NCBI GenBank assembly: GCA_037447655.1
Contig: JBBHKE010002003.1
Coordinates: 62,001-126,000, forward strand
Reading direction: 5' to 3'
Length of the DNA: 64,000 nt
DNA from: Zygnema cylindricum
Taxonomy: Eukaryota > Streptophyta > Zygnematophyceae > Zygnematales > Zygnemataceae
The notes under the pieces are model-generated. The model was not told the origin of the DNA, did not search any database, and saw nothing but the letters and a program-made list of their open reading frames with translations. Shown piece after piece: positions 49,145-60,885 of the stretch. A program made the position numbers and the translations under genes. Each line of letters starts with the position of its first letter. Within the stretch, counting starts at the first letter, position 1.

Positions 49145-52100
49145 TGTGTAAGTTAGGTAACAATTCCTATTAGCGCTAACAATTTGTGTAATTTAGGAAA
49201 CAATTCCTATTAGCGCCAACAGTTTGTGTAAGTTAGGTAACAATTCTTGTTAACGCAAACAGTTTGTGAAATTAAGATAACAATTCTTGTTATCGCTAAC
49301 AGTTTGTGTAAGTTAGGTAACAATTCTTGTTATTGCTAATAGTTTGTGTACTTTAGGTTACAATTTCTGTTAGCGCAAATAGTTTGTGTAATTTTGATAA
49401 CAATTTTTGTTATCGCTAATAGTTTTGTGAAAGTTAGGTAACCATTATTGTTAGCACTAACAGTTTGTCTAATCTAGATAACAAGCCTTGTTATTGTCAA
49501 CTATTTGTGTAAGTTAGGTAACAATTCGTGTTAGCGCTAACACTTTGTGTAAGTTAGGTAACCATTATTGTTAGCGCTAACAGTTTATGTAAGTAAGGTA
49601 ATAATTTATGTTATCGCTAATAGTTTGTGTAAGTTACGTAACAATTCTTCTAAGCGCAAAGAGTTTGTGTAATTTATAAAACAATTCCTGTTAGTGCTAA
49701 CAATTTGTGTAATTTAGATAAAAATTCTTGTTATCGCTAACTGTTTGTGTACTTTAAGTAGCAATTGTTTTTATCGCTAACAGTTTGCGTAATTTAGGTA
49801 ATAATTCATGTTATCTCTAATAGTTTGTGTAAGTTAGGTAACAATTCTTGTAAGCACAAACAGTTTGTGTAAGTTAGGTAACAATACCTATTAGCGCTAA
49901 CAGTGTGTGTAAATAAGGTAACAATTCTGGGTATCGCTAACTGTTTGTGAAATTTAGGTAACAATTTTTGTTATCGCTAACTTTGTGTGTAAGTTAGATA
50001 ACAATTCCTGTTATCGTTAAATGTTTATGTAAGTTAGGTAACAATTTCGGTTAGCACAAATAGTTTGTGTATTTATATAACAATTCCTGTAATCGCTAAC
50101 TGTTAGTGTAATTTAGGTAACAATTCTTGTTATCGCTAACACTTCGTGTAATTTAGATAACAATTCCTGTTATCGTTAATTGTTTGTGTAATTTAGGTAA
50201 CAATTCCTATTATCGCTAACAGTTTGTGTAAGATAGGTAAGAATTCCTATTAGCGCTAACAATTTGTGTAATTAAGGTAACAATTCCTATTAGCGCTAAT
50301 AGTTTGTGTAAGTTAGGTAACTATTCCTATTAGCGCAAAAAGTTTGTGTAATTTAGATAACAATTCTTGTTATCGCTATCAGTTTGTGTAAGTTAGGTGA
50401 CAATTTCTATTATCGCGAACAGTTTGTGTACTTTAGGTAACAATTCCTATTTGCGCAAACAGTTTGTGTAATTAAGATAACAATTCTTGTTATCGCTAAC
50501 AGTTTTGTGTAAGTTAGGTAACCATTCTTGTTAGCGCTAACAGTTTGTGTAATTTAGATAAAAAGTCTTATTATTTTCAAATGTTTATGTAAGTTAGGTA
50601 ACAATTCCTGTTAGCGCTAAGAGTTTGTGTAAGTTAGGTAACCATTCTTGTTTGCGCTAACAACTTGTGTAAGTAAGGCAACATTTCCTGTTATCGCTAA
50701 CAGTTTGTGTAAGTTAGGTAACAATTCCTGTTATCTCTAAAAGTTTGTTTAAGTTAGGTAACCATTCTTGTTATCGCTTATTGTTTGTGTAATTTTGATA
50801 TCAATTCATGTTATTGCTAACTGTTTGTGTAAGTTAGATAACAATTTCTGTTAGCGCAAATAGTTTGTGTAATTTAGCTACTAATTCCTGTTATTGCTAA
50901 CTGTTTGTGCAATCTATGTAACAATTCTTGTTATCGATAACAGTTTGTGTAAGTTAGGTAACAATTTCTATTAACGCTAACAATTTGTGTAATTTAGATA
51001 ACAATTCCTGTTATCGCTAATAGTTTGTGTAATTTAGGAACCAATTCATGTTATCGCTAATTTTTTGTGTTATTAAGATAACAATTTTTGTTATCGCTGA
51101 CAGTTTGTGTAACTAAGATAACAATTCGTGTTAACGCTTACTATTTGTGTAATTTAGGAAACAATTCTTGTTATCGCCAACTATTTCTGTAATTTAGGTA
51201 ACAATTTTTGTTATCGCTAAAAGTTTGTGTAATTTAGATAACAATTCCTGTTATCACTAACTGATTGTGTAATTAAGGTAACAATTCTTGTTATCACTAA
51301 TATTTTGTGTAAGTTAGATAAAAATTCCTGTTAGCGCTTACAGTTTGTGTAAGTTTGGTAACAATTATTTTTATTGCTAATTGTTTGTGTAATTTAGGTA
51401 ACAATTTTTGTTATTGCTATTTGTTTCTATAAATTTACGTAACAATTCTTGTTATCATTAACAGTTTGTGTAAGTTAGGTAACAATTCCTTTTAGCTCTA
51501 ACATTGTGTGTAAGTAAGGTAACAATTCCTGGTATTGCTAACAGTTTGTGTAATTTAGTTAACAATTCTTGGTATCGCTAACTGTTTATGTAATTTAGGT
51601 AACAATTTTTGTTATCGCTAATAGTTTGTGTAATTTAGGTAACAATTGTTTTTATCGCCAAAGGTTTGTGTAAGTTAGGTAACCATTCTTGTTAGTGCTA
51701 ACACTTTGAGTAGGTTAGAAAACAATTCGTGTTTGCGCTAACTATTTCTTTAATCCGGATAACAATTTTTCGTATCGCTAACAGTTTGTGTAAGTTAGGT
51801 AACAATTCCTGTTAGCACTAACTATTGGTGTAATTTAGGTAACAATTCCTGTTATCGCTAATTGTTTGTGTAATTTAGGTAACAATTCTTGTTATCGCTA
51901 ACAGTTTGTGTCTTTTATAAAACAATTCCTGTTAGCACTACCTGTTTGTGTAATTTCGGAAAAAAAATTTGTTATCGCTAACTGTTTTTGTAATTTAGGA
52001 AACAATTTTTGTAATAGCTAACAATTTATGTAATTTAGATAACAATATCTGTTATCCCTTACTGTTTGTGTAATTTAGGTAACAAATCTAGTTATCTTCA

Positions 52101-55100
52101 ATAGTTTGTGTAAGTTTGATAACAATTCGTGTTAGCCCTAACTGTTTGTGTAATTTAGAAAACAATAACTGTTATCGCTAACTGCTTGTGTAATTTAGGT
52201 AACAAATTTTGTTATCGCTAACAGTTTGTATAAGTGAGATAACAATCCTTGTTAGCTTTAACTGTTTGTGTAATTTAGGTAACTATTCCTGTTAGCGCTA
52301 ACTGTTTGAGTAATTTAGGAAACAATTCTTGTTATTGCTTACTATTGGTGTAATTTAGATATCAATTCTTGTTAGCGCTAACTGTTTGAGTAATTTAGGA
52401 AACAATTTTTGTTATCGCTTACTTTTTAAGTTAATTAGATAACAATTTCTGTTATCGCTAATAGTTTGTGTAATTTAGATTACAATTCCTTGTATAGCTA
52501 ACTGTTTTTGTTAGTTAAGTAACAATTCCAATAAGCGCAAACAGTTTGGGTAATTTAGATAACAATTCCTGTTATCGCTAACTGCTTATGTAATTTAGGT
52601 AACATTTTTTGTTATCGCTAAAAGTTTGTGTATGTTAGATAATAATTCTTGTTATGGCTAATAGTTTGTGTAAGTTAGATAACCATTCATGTTAGCGCTA
52701 TTAGTTTGTGTAAGTTAGATAACAATTCTTGTTAGCGCTAACTTTTTTTGTAATTTAGGTAATAATTCTTGCTATCGCTAATTGTTTGTGTAATTTAGGT
52801 TACAATTCTTGTTATTGCTATGATTTAGTGTTATATAAATAACAATTCCTTATTTCGCTAACTATTTGTGTAATTTAGGTAACAATTCTTGTTATCGCTA
52901 ACAGTTTGTGTAATTTAGATATCAATTCTTGTTAGCGCCTACTGTTTTTGTAATTTAGGTAACAATTCTTGTTATGGCTAACTGTTTGTGTAAATTATAT
53001 AACAATTCATGTTATGGCTAACAGTTTGTGTAATTTAGATAACTATTCCTCTTATCACCAACAGTTTGTGTAATTTAGATATCAATTCTTGTTATCGCTA
53101 ATTGTTTGTGTAAGTTAGGTAACATTTCTTTTTTTTCGCTAACAGTTTGTGTAAGTTTGATAACAATTCCTATAAGCGCTAACAGTTTGTGTAAGTTAGG
53201 TAACATTCCGTTTATCGCTAACACCTTGTGTAAGTTAGGTAACCATTCTTGTTAGCGCTAACAGTTTGTGTAAGTTATACAACAATTCCTGATAGCGCTA
53301 ACTGTTTATGTAATTTAGGTAACAATTCTTGTCATCGCTAGCTGTTTGTGTAATTTAGGTAACAATTCTTGTTATCGCTAACTGTTTGTGTAATTTAGAT
53401 AACAATTCTTGTTATCGCTAACTGTTTGTGTAATTTAGGTAACAGTTCTTGTTATTGCTAACAGTTTGTGTAATTTAGGTAATAATTTATGTTATCGCTA
53501 ACTGTTTGTGTAATTTAGGTAACAATTCTTCTTATCGCTAATAGTTTGTGTAAGTTAGGTAACAATTCCTATAATCGCTAACTATTTGTGTAATTTAGGT
53601 AACAATTCTTGTTATCGCTTACAATTTGTGTAATTAAGGTAACAATTTTTGTAATCACTAACAATTTGTGGAATTTAGATAACAATTCCTGTTATCGCTA
53701 ACTATTTGTGTAATTTAGGTAACAATTCTAGTTATACCTAATAGTTTATGTAAGTTAGATAACAATTTCTGTTAGCCTTAACTGTTTGTGTAATTTAGGA
53801 AACATTTTTGTTACGCTAATTGTTTTTGTAATTTAGGTAACAATTCTTGTTATCGCTAACAATTTGTGTTATTTAGGTAACAATTCTTGTTATCGCTAAC
53901 TGTATGGGTAATTTTGGTAACTATTTTTGTTATCGCTAACAGTTTGTGTAAGTTAGATAACAATTCCTATTAGCGCTAACAATTTATGTAAGTTAGGTAA
54001 CAATTCCTCTTATCGCTAACTCTTTGTGTAAGTTAGGTATCATTCTTGATAGCGCTAACACTTTGTGTAAGTTAGATAACAATTCTTGTTAGCGCTAACT
54101 GTTTCAGTAATTTAGGTAACAATTCCATTTATAGCTAACTGTTTGTGTAATTTAGGTAACAATTCTTGTTAGCGCAAAAAGTTTGTGTAAGTTAGGTAAC
54201 CAATCTTGTTACCGCTAAAAGTTTATGTTAGTTCAATATCAAGCCTTTTTATTGCAAATTGTTTGTGTAAGTTAGATAACAATTCTTATAATTCCTAAAT
54301 GTTTGAGTAATTTAGGAAACAATTCTTGTTATTGCTAATTTTTTTTGTAATTTAGATATCAATTCTTGTTATTGAAAACTGTTTAAGTTATTTAGGAAAC
54401 AATTATTGTTATTGCTAACTGTTTGTTTAATATATGTAACAATTCTTGTTATCGCTTACTATTTGTGTAAATTATATAACAATTCCTGTTATCGCTAATA
54501 GTTTGTGTAATTTAGATAATAATTCTTCTAATTGCTAACTGTTTGTGTAATTTAGGTAACTATTCTTGTTAGCGCTAACAATTTGTGGAAGTTAGGTAAC
54601 TATTCCTCTTATCGCTAACAGTTTGTTTAAGTTAGGTAACCATTCTTGTTAGCGCTAATAGTTTGTGTAAGTTAGATAACAATTCTTGATAGCGCTAACT
54701 GTTTTTGTAATTTAGGTCACAATTCTTGTTATCGCTAACAATTTGTGTAATTTAGGTAACAATTTCTGTTATCGCTAACTATTTGTGTAATTTAGGTAAC
54801 AATTCTAGTTATTGCTAACAGTAGATAACAATTCCTGTAAGCCCTAACTGTTTGTGTTATTAACGAAACAATTCTTGTCAATGCTCATTGTTTTTGTAAT
54901 TTAGGTAACAATTCTTGTTATCGCTAATGGTTTGTGTAATTTAGGTAACAATTCTTATTATTGCTAACTGTTTATGTAATTTAGGAAACAATTCTTGTCA
55001 TCGCTAAATGTTTTTGTAATTTAGGTAACAATTCTTGTTATCGCTAACAGTTTGTGTAATTTAGGTAACAATTCTTGTTATCGCTAACTGTTTGTGTAAT

Positions 55101-58100
55101 TTAGGTAACTATTCTTGTTATCGCTAACAGTTTGTGTAAGTTAGATAACAAATCCTGTTAGCGCTAACAGTTGATGTAAGTTAGGTAACAATTCCTCTTA
55201 TCGCTAACTGTTTCTGTAAGTTAGGTATCATTTCTTGTTAGCGCTAATAGTTTGTGTAATTTAGATAAAAAAAATTGTTATTGCTAACTGTTTGTGTAAT
55301 TTAGGTAACTATTCTTGTTAGGGCTAACAATTTGTGTAAGTTAGGTAACAATTCCTCTTATCGCTAACAGTTTGTGTAAGTTAGGTAACCATTCTTGTTA
55401 GCCCTAACAGTTTGTGTAAGTTTGATAACAATTCGTGATAGCGCTAACTGTTTTTGTAATTTAGGTAACAATTCTTGTCATCGCTAACTGTTTGTGTAAT
55501 TGAGGTAACAATTTTTGTTATTGCTAACAGTTTGTGTAATTTAGATAACAATTCCTGTTATCGCTAACTGTTTGTGTAATTCAGGTAACAATTTTTCTTA
55601 TCCCTAAAAGTTTGTGTAAGTTAGATAACAATTCCTGTTAGCGCTAACAGTTTGTGTAAGGTTGGTAACAATTCCAATCATCGCTAATAGTTTGTGTAAG
55701 TTAGGTAACAATTCCTTTAGCGCTAACAATTCGTGTAATTTAGGTAACAATTCCTATAATCGCTAACGTTTTGTGTAATTTAAGTAACAATTATTGTTAT
55801 CGCTAACGATTTGTGTAAATTTGATTACAATTCATTTTAGCACTTACTGTTTGTGAAATTTAGGTAAAAATTCTTTTTATCGCTAACTGTTTGTGTAATT
55901 TAGGTAACTATTATTATTATCGCTAACAGTTTGTGTAAGTTAGATAACAATTCCTGTTAGCGCTAATAGTTTATGTAAGTTAGGTAACAATTCCTCTTAT
56001 CGCTAACTGTTTGTGTAAGTTAGGTATTCATTCTTTTTAGCGCTAACAAATTGTGTAAGTTAGTTTAGAATTCCTTTTAGCGCTAACTATTTATGTAATT
56101 TAGGTAACAATTCCATTTATCGCTAACTGTTTGTGTAATTTAGGTAACAATTCTTGTTAGCGAAAACAGTTGTGTAAGTTAGGTAACTAGTCTTGTTACC
56201 GCTAAAATTTTATGTAAGTTAGGTAACCAGTCTTGTTACCGCTAAAAGTTTATGAAAGTTCGATATCAAGCCTTTTTATCGCTAATTGTTTCTGTAAGTT
56301 AGATAACAATTCCTGTTACGCTAACTGTTTAAGTAATTTAGGAAACTATTCTTGTTATTGCTAATTGTTTTTGTAATTTAGATATCAATTCTTGTTAGCG
56401 CTAACTGTTTGTGTAATTTATGTAACAATTCTTGTTATCGCTTACTGTTTGTGTAAATTTGATCACAATTCGTGTTATCGCTAACTGTTTGTGTAATTTA
56501 GAAAACAATTCTTGTTATCGCTAAAAGTTTGTGTAAGTTAGATAACAATTCGTGTTAGCGCTAATAGTTTCTGTAAGTTAGGTAACAAAGTTTGTGTAAG
56601 TTAGGTAACAATTCCTTTTATCGCTAACAGTTTGTGTAAGTTAGGTAGCTATTCTTGTTAGCGCTAAGAGTTTGTGTAAGTAAAATAACAATTCCTCTTA
56701 GCGCTAACTGTTTTTGTAATTTAGGAAAGAATTCTTGTTATAGCTAAGTGTTTATGTAATTAGGTAACAATTCTTGTTATCGTTAATATTTTGTGTTAGT
56801 TAAATAACAATTCTTGTTATCGCTAACTGTTTCTGTAATTTAGGTAAGAATTCTTTTAACGCTAAGAGTTTGTGTAATTTGGATATCAATTTTTGTTAGC
56901 GCAAACTGTTTGTGTAATTTAGGAAACAATTCTTGTTATCGCTAACTATTTGTGTAAATTTGATAAAAATTTATATTATCGCTAACAATTTGCGTAACTT
57001 AGATAACGATTCTTGTTTTTCGCTAACTGTTTGTGTTAGTTATGTAACAATTGGTATTAGAGCAAATAATTTGTGTAATTTAGATAACAATTCTTGTTAT
57101 CGCTAACTGCTTGTGTAATTTAGGTTACAATTCTTGTTATCGCTGACAGTCTGTGTAAGTTTGATAAGAATTACTCTTATCGCTAACAGTTTGTGTAAGT
57201 TAGGTAACCATTCTTGTTAGCGCTAATAGTTTGTGTAAGTTAGATAACATTGTCAGATAACGCTAACTATTTTTGTAATGTAGGTAACAATTCTTGTTAT
57301 CGCTAACTGTTTGTGTAATTTAGGTAACCATTCTTCTTATCGCTAATAGTTTGTGTAATATAGGTTACAATTACTCTTATCGCTAACAGTTTGTGTAAGT
57401 TTGATAACAATTTCTGTTAGCGTTAACAGTTTGGGTAAGTTAGGAAACAATTACTCTTATCGCTAACAGTTTGTGTAAGTTAGGTAACCATCGTTGTTAT
57501 CGCTAACTGTTTGTGAAATTTAGGTAACAATTCTTGTTATCGCTAAATGTTTGTGTAATTTAGATAACAATTTCGTTATGGCTAACTGTTTGTGTAATTT
57601 AGGTAACAATTCTTGTTATTGCTAACAGTTTGTGTAATTTATGTAACTATTCATGTTATCGCTATTTGTTTATGTTATTTAGGTAACAATTCTTGTAATC
57701 GCTAACACTATGTGTAATTAAAGTACTAATTCTTCTTATCGCTAACGGTTTGTGTAATTTTGATAAAAATTCTTGCTATCTATACAATATGTGTAAGTTA
57801 GATATCAATTCCTGTTAGCGCTAAGAGTTTGTGTAATTAAGATAACAATACCTGTTATCGCTAACAGTTTGTGTAAGTAAGGTTATAATTGATGTTAGCG
57901 CAAACAGTTAGTGTAATTTCGATAACAATTCATGTAATCGCTAACTATTTGTGTAATTTAGGTAACAATTCCTTTCTGTAATTTAGATAACAATTCTTGT
58001 TATCGCTAACTGTTTGTGTAATTTAGGAAACAATTCTTGTCAATTCTCATTGTTTTTGTAATTTAGGTAAGAATTGTTGTTTTGCTAACAGTTTGTGTAA

Positions 58101-58498
58101 TTTAGGTAACAATTCTTGGTATCGCTAACTTTTTGTGTAATTTAGGTAACTTTTCTTGTTATCGCTAACTGTTTGTGTAAGTTAGATAACAATTCTTGTT
58201 AGCGCTAACAGTTTGTGTAAGTAAGGTAACAATTCCTCTTATTGCTAACTATTTGTGTAAGTTAGGTAACCATTCTTGTTAGCGCTATCAATTTGTGTAA
58301 GTTAGATAACATTGTCAGATAACGCTAACTGTTTTTGTAATTTAGGTAACAATTCTCGTTATCACTTACTGTTAATGTAATTTAGGTAACCATTCTTCTT
58401 ATCGCTGATAGTTTGTGTAATATAGGTTACAATTACTGTTATCGCTAACAGTTTGTGTAAGTTTGATAACAATTCCTGTTAGCGTTAACAGTTTGGGT
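49145..58498 (-). repeat. 40-bp satellite array S11, reverse orientation
   Basis: This is the longest uninterrupted array in the window (9.35 kb), with monomers in reverse orientation throughout. Recurrent blocks include 54,536-54,715 again near 55,285-55,465 (offset about 750 bp) and 57,177-57,436 again at 58,239-58,498 (offset 1,062 bp). No genes or other inserts are seen. Confidence 0.97.
57177..58498 (-). repeat. Satellite block duplication at the array edge (offset 1,062 bp)
   Basis: Blocks 57,177-57,436 and 58,239-58,498 share the rare AACATTGTCAGATAACGC monomer, TATAGGTTACAATTACT and GTTAGCGTTAACAGTTTGGG. The second copy ends exactly where element K sequence begins. Confidence 0.85.
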
Positions 58499-58872
58499 TC
58501 CACTTGGAGTGCTCTATTCACAAGCCTACGTGACTATTTAAACTAGCTAGATGCTAGTCAACCTAGTACGATACAACTGTACATGTGGATTTTCCCGGTC
58601 AACCTAGATCTATCCAAACATTCTTCCTGAACTATACCGCTCATTCTACCTTCTGCGGCATTGCTATGCTGCGCTGCTATGTTGCGGCGCTACTAAGTTG
58701 CTACGCTGCTAAGTTGCTATGCTGCTACGCTGTGTTGGTCTGGAATCGAAGCTGCGCAGCTCTGGAACCGCAACTACAGCAGCCTAGCCCTAACCAGTAA
58801 GTACCCGAATCCTGTAACCCTGTTCCAGTGCCTCCCACTAAGGATTCAGCGTCCCGCTGAACCTTGACTGAC
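58499..58872 (-). other. Non-coding 3' region of element K
   Basis: This is sequence between the satellite edge and the stop of the K reading frame. It includes a run of short units of the type TGCTACGCTGCTAAGTTGCT (about 58,660-58,735), like the U3 repeats of the type 1 and type 2 LTRs. No 3' LTR or polypurine tract is recognisable, so the element is truncated here. A forward-strand open frame (58,585-58,800) over the repeats is not considered a gene. Confidence 0.6.
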
Positions 58873-59975
58873 TCAGGGAAATTGCAACAGCCCGAGTATA
58901 TCATATATTTCCTCGCGATACTCCTCGAACTCCTCGCGAAGGACGTCAAGTTGATTTTGGAGCTGTTCACATCGGGTCTCCAGCAACGCAATGTGATGAT
59001 CTGGCGCCGCCCACCGCCTTTGAGTGATTCGCTCTCGAACCTGGTCTTCCCCCTCATCGGGTGTAGAGTTCGATGTTTTTGGGTTGCGGCGGAATGGCCG
59101 CAGGTGCAGGCTCCTCTAGTGCCGGACCTTGGGGTTCTTCAGGTTCGATTACTGGGGGAACTTCCTCAGCCTCTTCGTCCGCTAGTTCCCACTGAGGTAC
59201 TTTCCGTAACTTGAACGACACGAGCTTCCTTGCAGCTTGGGCCCGCTGCAGAGCATTCTTTCGGGCCAGCTTGAGTGCCCATACCTCAGGGGTGACCTCT
59301 GCCCTAGAGATGATGTCATAGAGGCGGACATCCAATGGTGATATTGACGGAGTAACCTAGGAACATCAATCCTGTACCGGTAGTTGTCCTCCACTACTTC
59401 CACAAACGGAAGAGTATGTCGGTTTAACTGCACATAACCCTTGTGATTGTTCCCGAGGTCTTTTGTTCTCATAAAATTCCAAGCCGGGTGTGATGGTACG
59501 CTGGCGGGAATAAAGATAGGATCCCTAGGTTTTCCCGTACGCCACTTTTCGGGCCACTCGTTAGGATCCCAATACAAGCGTTTCGCAAAACTGAAGGTGA
59601 GATCCGAATGCTGTGTTTCGGCGGGAAGTGGAAAGAGGTAATCGGGAATTTCCTCTCCTTGTGCACTCTCCTGGGCCGTCTCCCTTTGATTTCGCGAAGG
59701 AGAAACACCTCGTCTCCACTAGGGTATTGTGCTTCCGCTTTCTTTTCTGCGCTTTCGGACGACTGATCGTCAACGGTACTCTCCTTGTTGGGGTCCCTCA
59801 TCACCTCCAGATCCGAGGCGCGCTCCTCAATTGGCGAAGGCGTTGGTTCTCGTTCTGGTGCCTCCGCCTCCGAGAGCTCATGATCTTCTTTATATTCCTG
59901 ATCCCCTTCTCGGGTAGGAGTGTATTCGGGGTCCTGTGAACTTTCCAACCCCTCTTGAAATTCTATGGGCTCCAT
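58873..59975 (-). pseudogene. Unrecognised coiled-coil protein of element K
   Basis: A reverse-strand reading frame of about 366 codons starts at ATG 59,975 inside the K LTR, as Gag does in the other elements. It is split by three frameshifts (about 59,620, 59,340 and 59,065). The N-terminal third is acidic and Pro/Ser-rich (EAEAPEREPTPSPIEERASD). The middle, about 150 residues, looks folded (RLYWDPNEWPEKWRTG, HPAWNFMRT, VQLNRHTLPFVEVVEDNYRY, VWALKLARKN). A Glu/Pro-rich linker follows, and the C-terminus is a clear coiled coil (LETRCEQLQNQLDVLREEFE) ending at TGA 58,873-58,875. There is no zinc knuckle, protease or pol motif. I do not recognise the family. Position suggests a Gag-like or accessory protein of a non-autonomous LTR element. 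Confidence 0.7.
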
Positions 59976-60885
59976 TGCCACACAGAATTCGCAGGTCCAA
60001 AGGAAGCTAATCTAGATAGTGACGACTCCAACTTGATATAAACCCAAATGGCTGACCCCTTGACAATCAGAACCCCAATATAGCTTCACCCTTGTGAAAT
60101 AACACTTTCTATGTGCTCAGTTCCACCACATAATGCAAAGTTAGAATATGAGATTTGGACACATTCACCCACTTTGACTTTCCCTAAGAAATGCAGCCAC
60201 CCACGTAGGCAAAGATTCTGATTGACTACACCCCTGTGTAGCTTGGACACCCCTGAGTCCGCAGGAATAAGAATCACTGAATTTGGTAAATTGAATTGAT
60301 AGTTATGGCTGGCCAAAGTTTGCCATTTATACAAGGTGCTCTCTGGGAGAGTGAGCTACCTACCAGAAATATTCTAAGTTTTATTCCCTCTCTAAACCCC
60401 TTCTACTGATGTACGGGGTCAATCACAAAACTGTACCGTACATTAAAGTATAGGCGCCGGAGTACTTTCTGTACCGGAACTGTACGGCAGGACCATACGA
60501 GTGACAAATGTCACATCCAAACTTGTTATCTTGCGCTACGGAGATTCTGCAATCCTCCAGCGCATTTCCACGTGTCATCCAGAGTGGCGGCATCAGAAAA
60601 CGCCAAGGCGGCCATTCCGGAATCTCGGCTACCACCACGGCCGTCGATTTAATTCGGTTTTCATTCTTACCCGTCGAAAATATGAGCGCGGTATTTGTTT
60701 CGCCGTCGAAACAAATGCGCGGTATTAGTTTCGCGTAAACCGTAATACTCTAAACTGTTTCTATGTACTAAAGATCTATACACGCCGTTAAATGAATTCA
60801 TCTACGCCTACATATTTATATAATTATCAAACCCTATATATCTAGCACTAGTCCTAGACTAAACGGACCATAGCTGAAGTAAGAA
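59956..60885 (-). mobile_element. LTR of element K (type 3 related), truncated
   Basis: This reverse-strand LTR ends ATAGAATTTCA (59,956) and extends about 930 bp to where element J sequence begins. It shares the GTAC cluster (60,410-60,495), AATAAAACTTAGAATATTT near 60,375, and the terminal ATGGAG frame with the type 3 LTRs. After the LTR end the sequence is AGAGGGGTTGGAAAG, with no match to the initiator tRNA complement. The short frame 60,423-60,638 lies in U3 and is not called. Confidence 0.8.

Noticed and set aside
58864-59214. 116-codon forward frame opposite the K protein
   Set aside because: It is the antisense shadow of the coiled-coil and linker coding region; the reverse strand has the coherent domain pattern.
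58499-60885. Host gene with introns for the K protein
   Set aside because: The frame changes have no intron-like sequence between them and the start codon lies in an LTR; frameshifts in an element explain it better.
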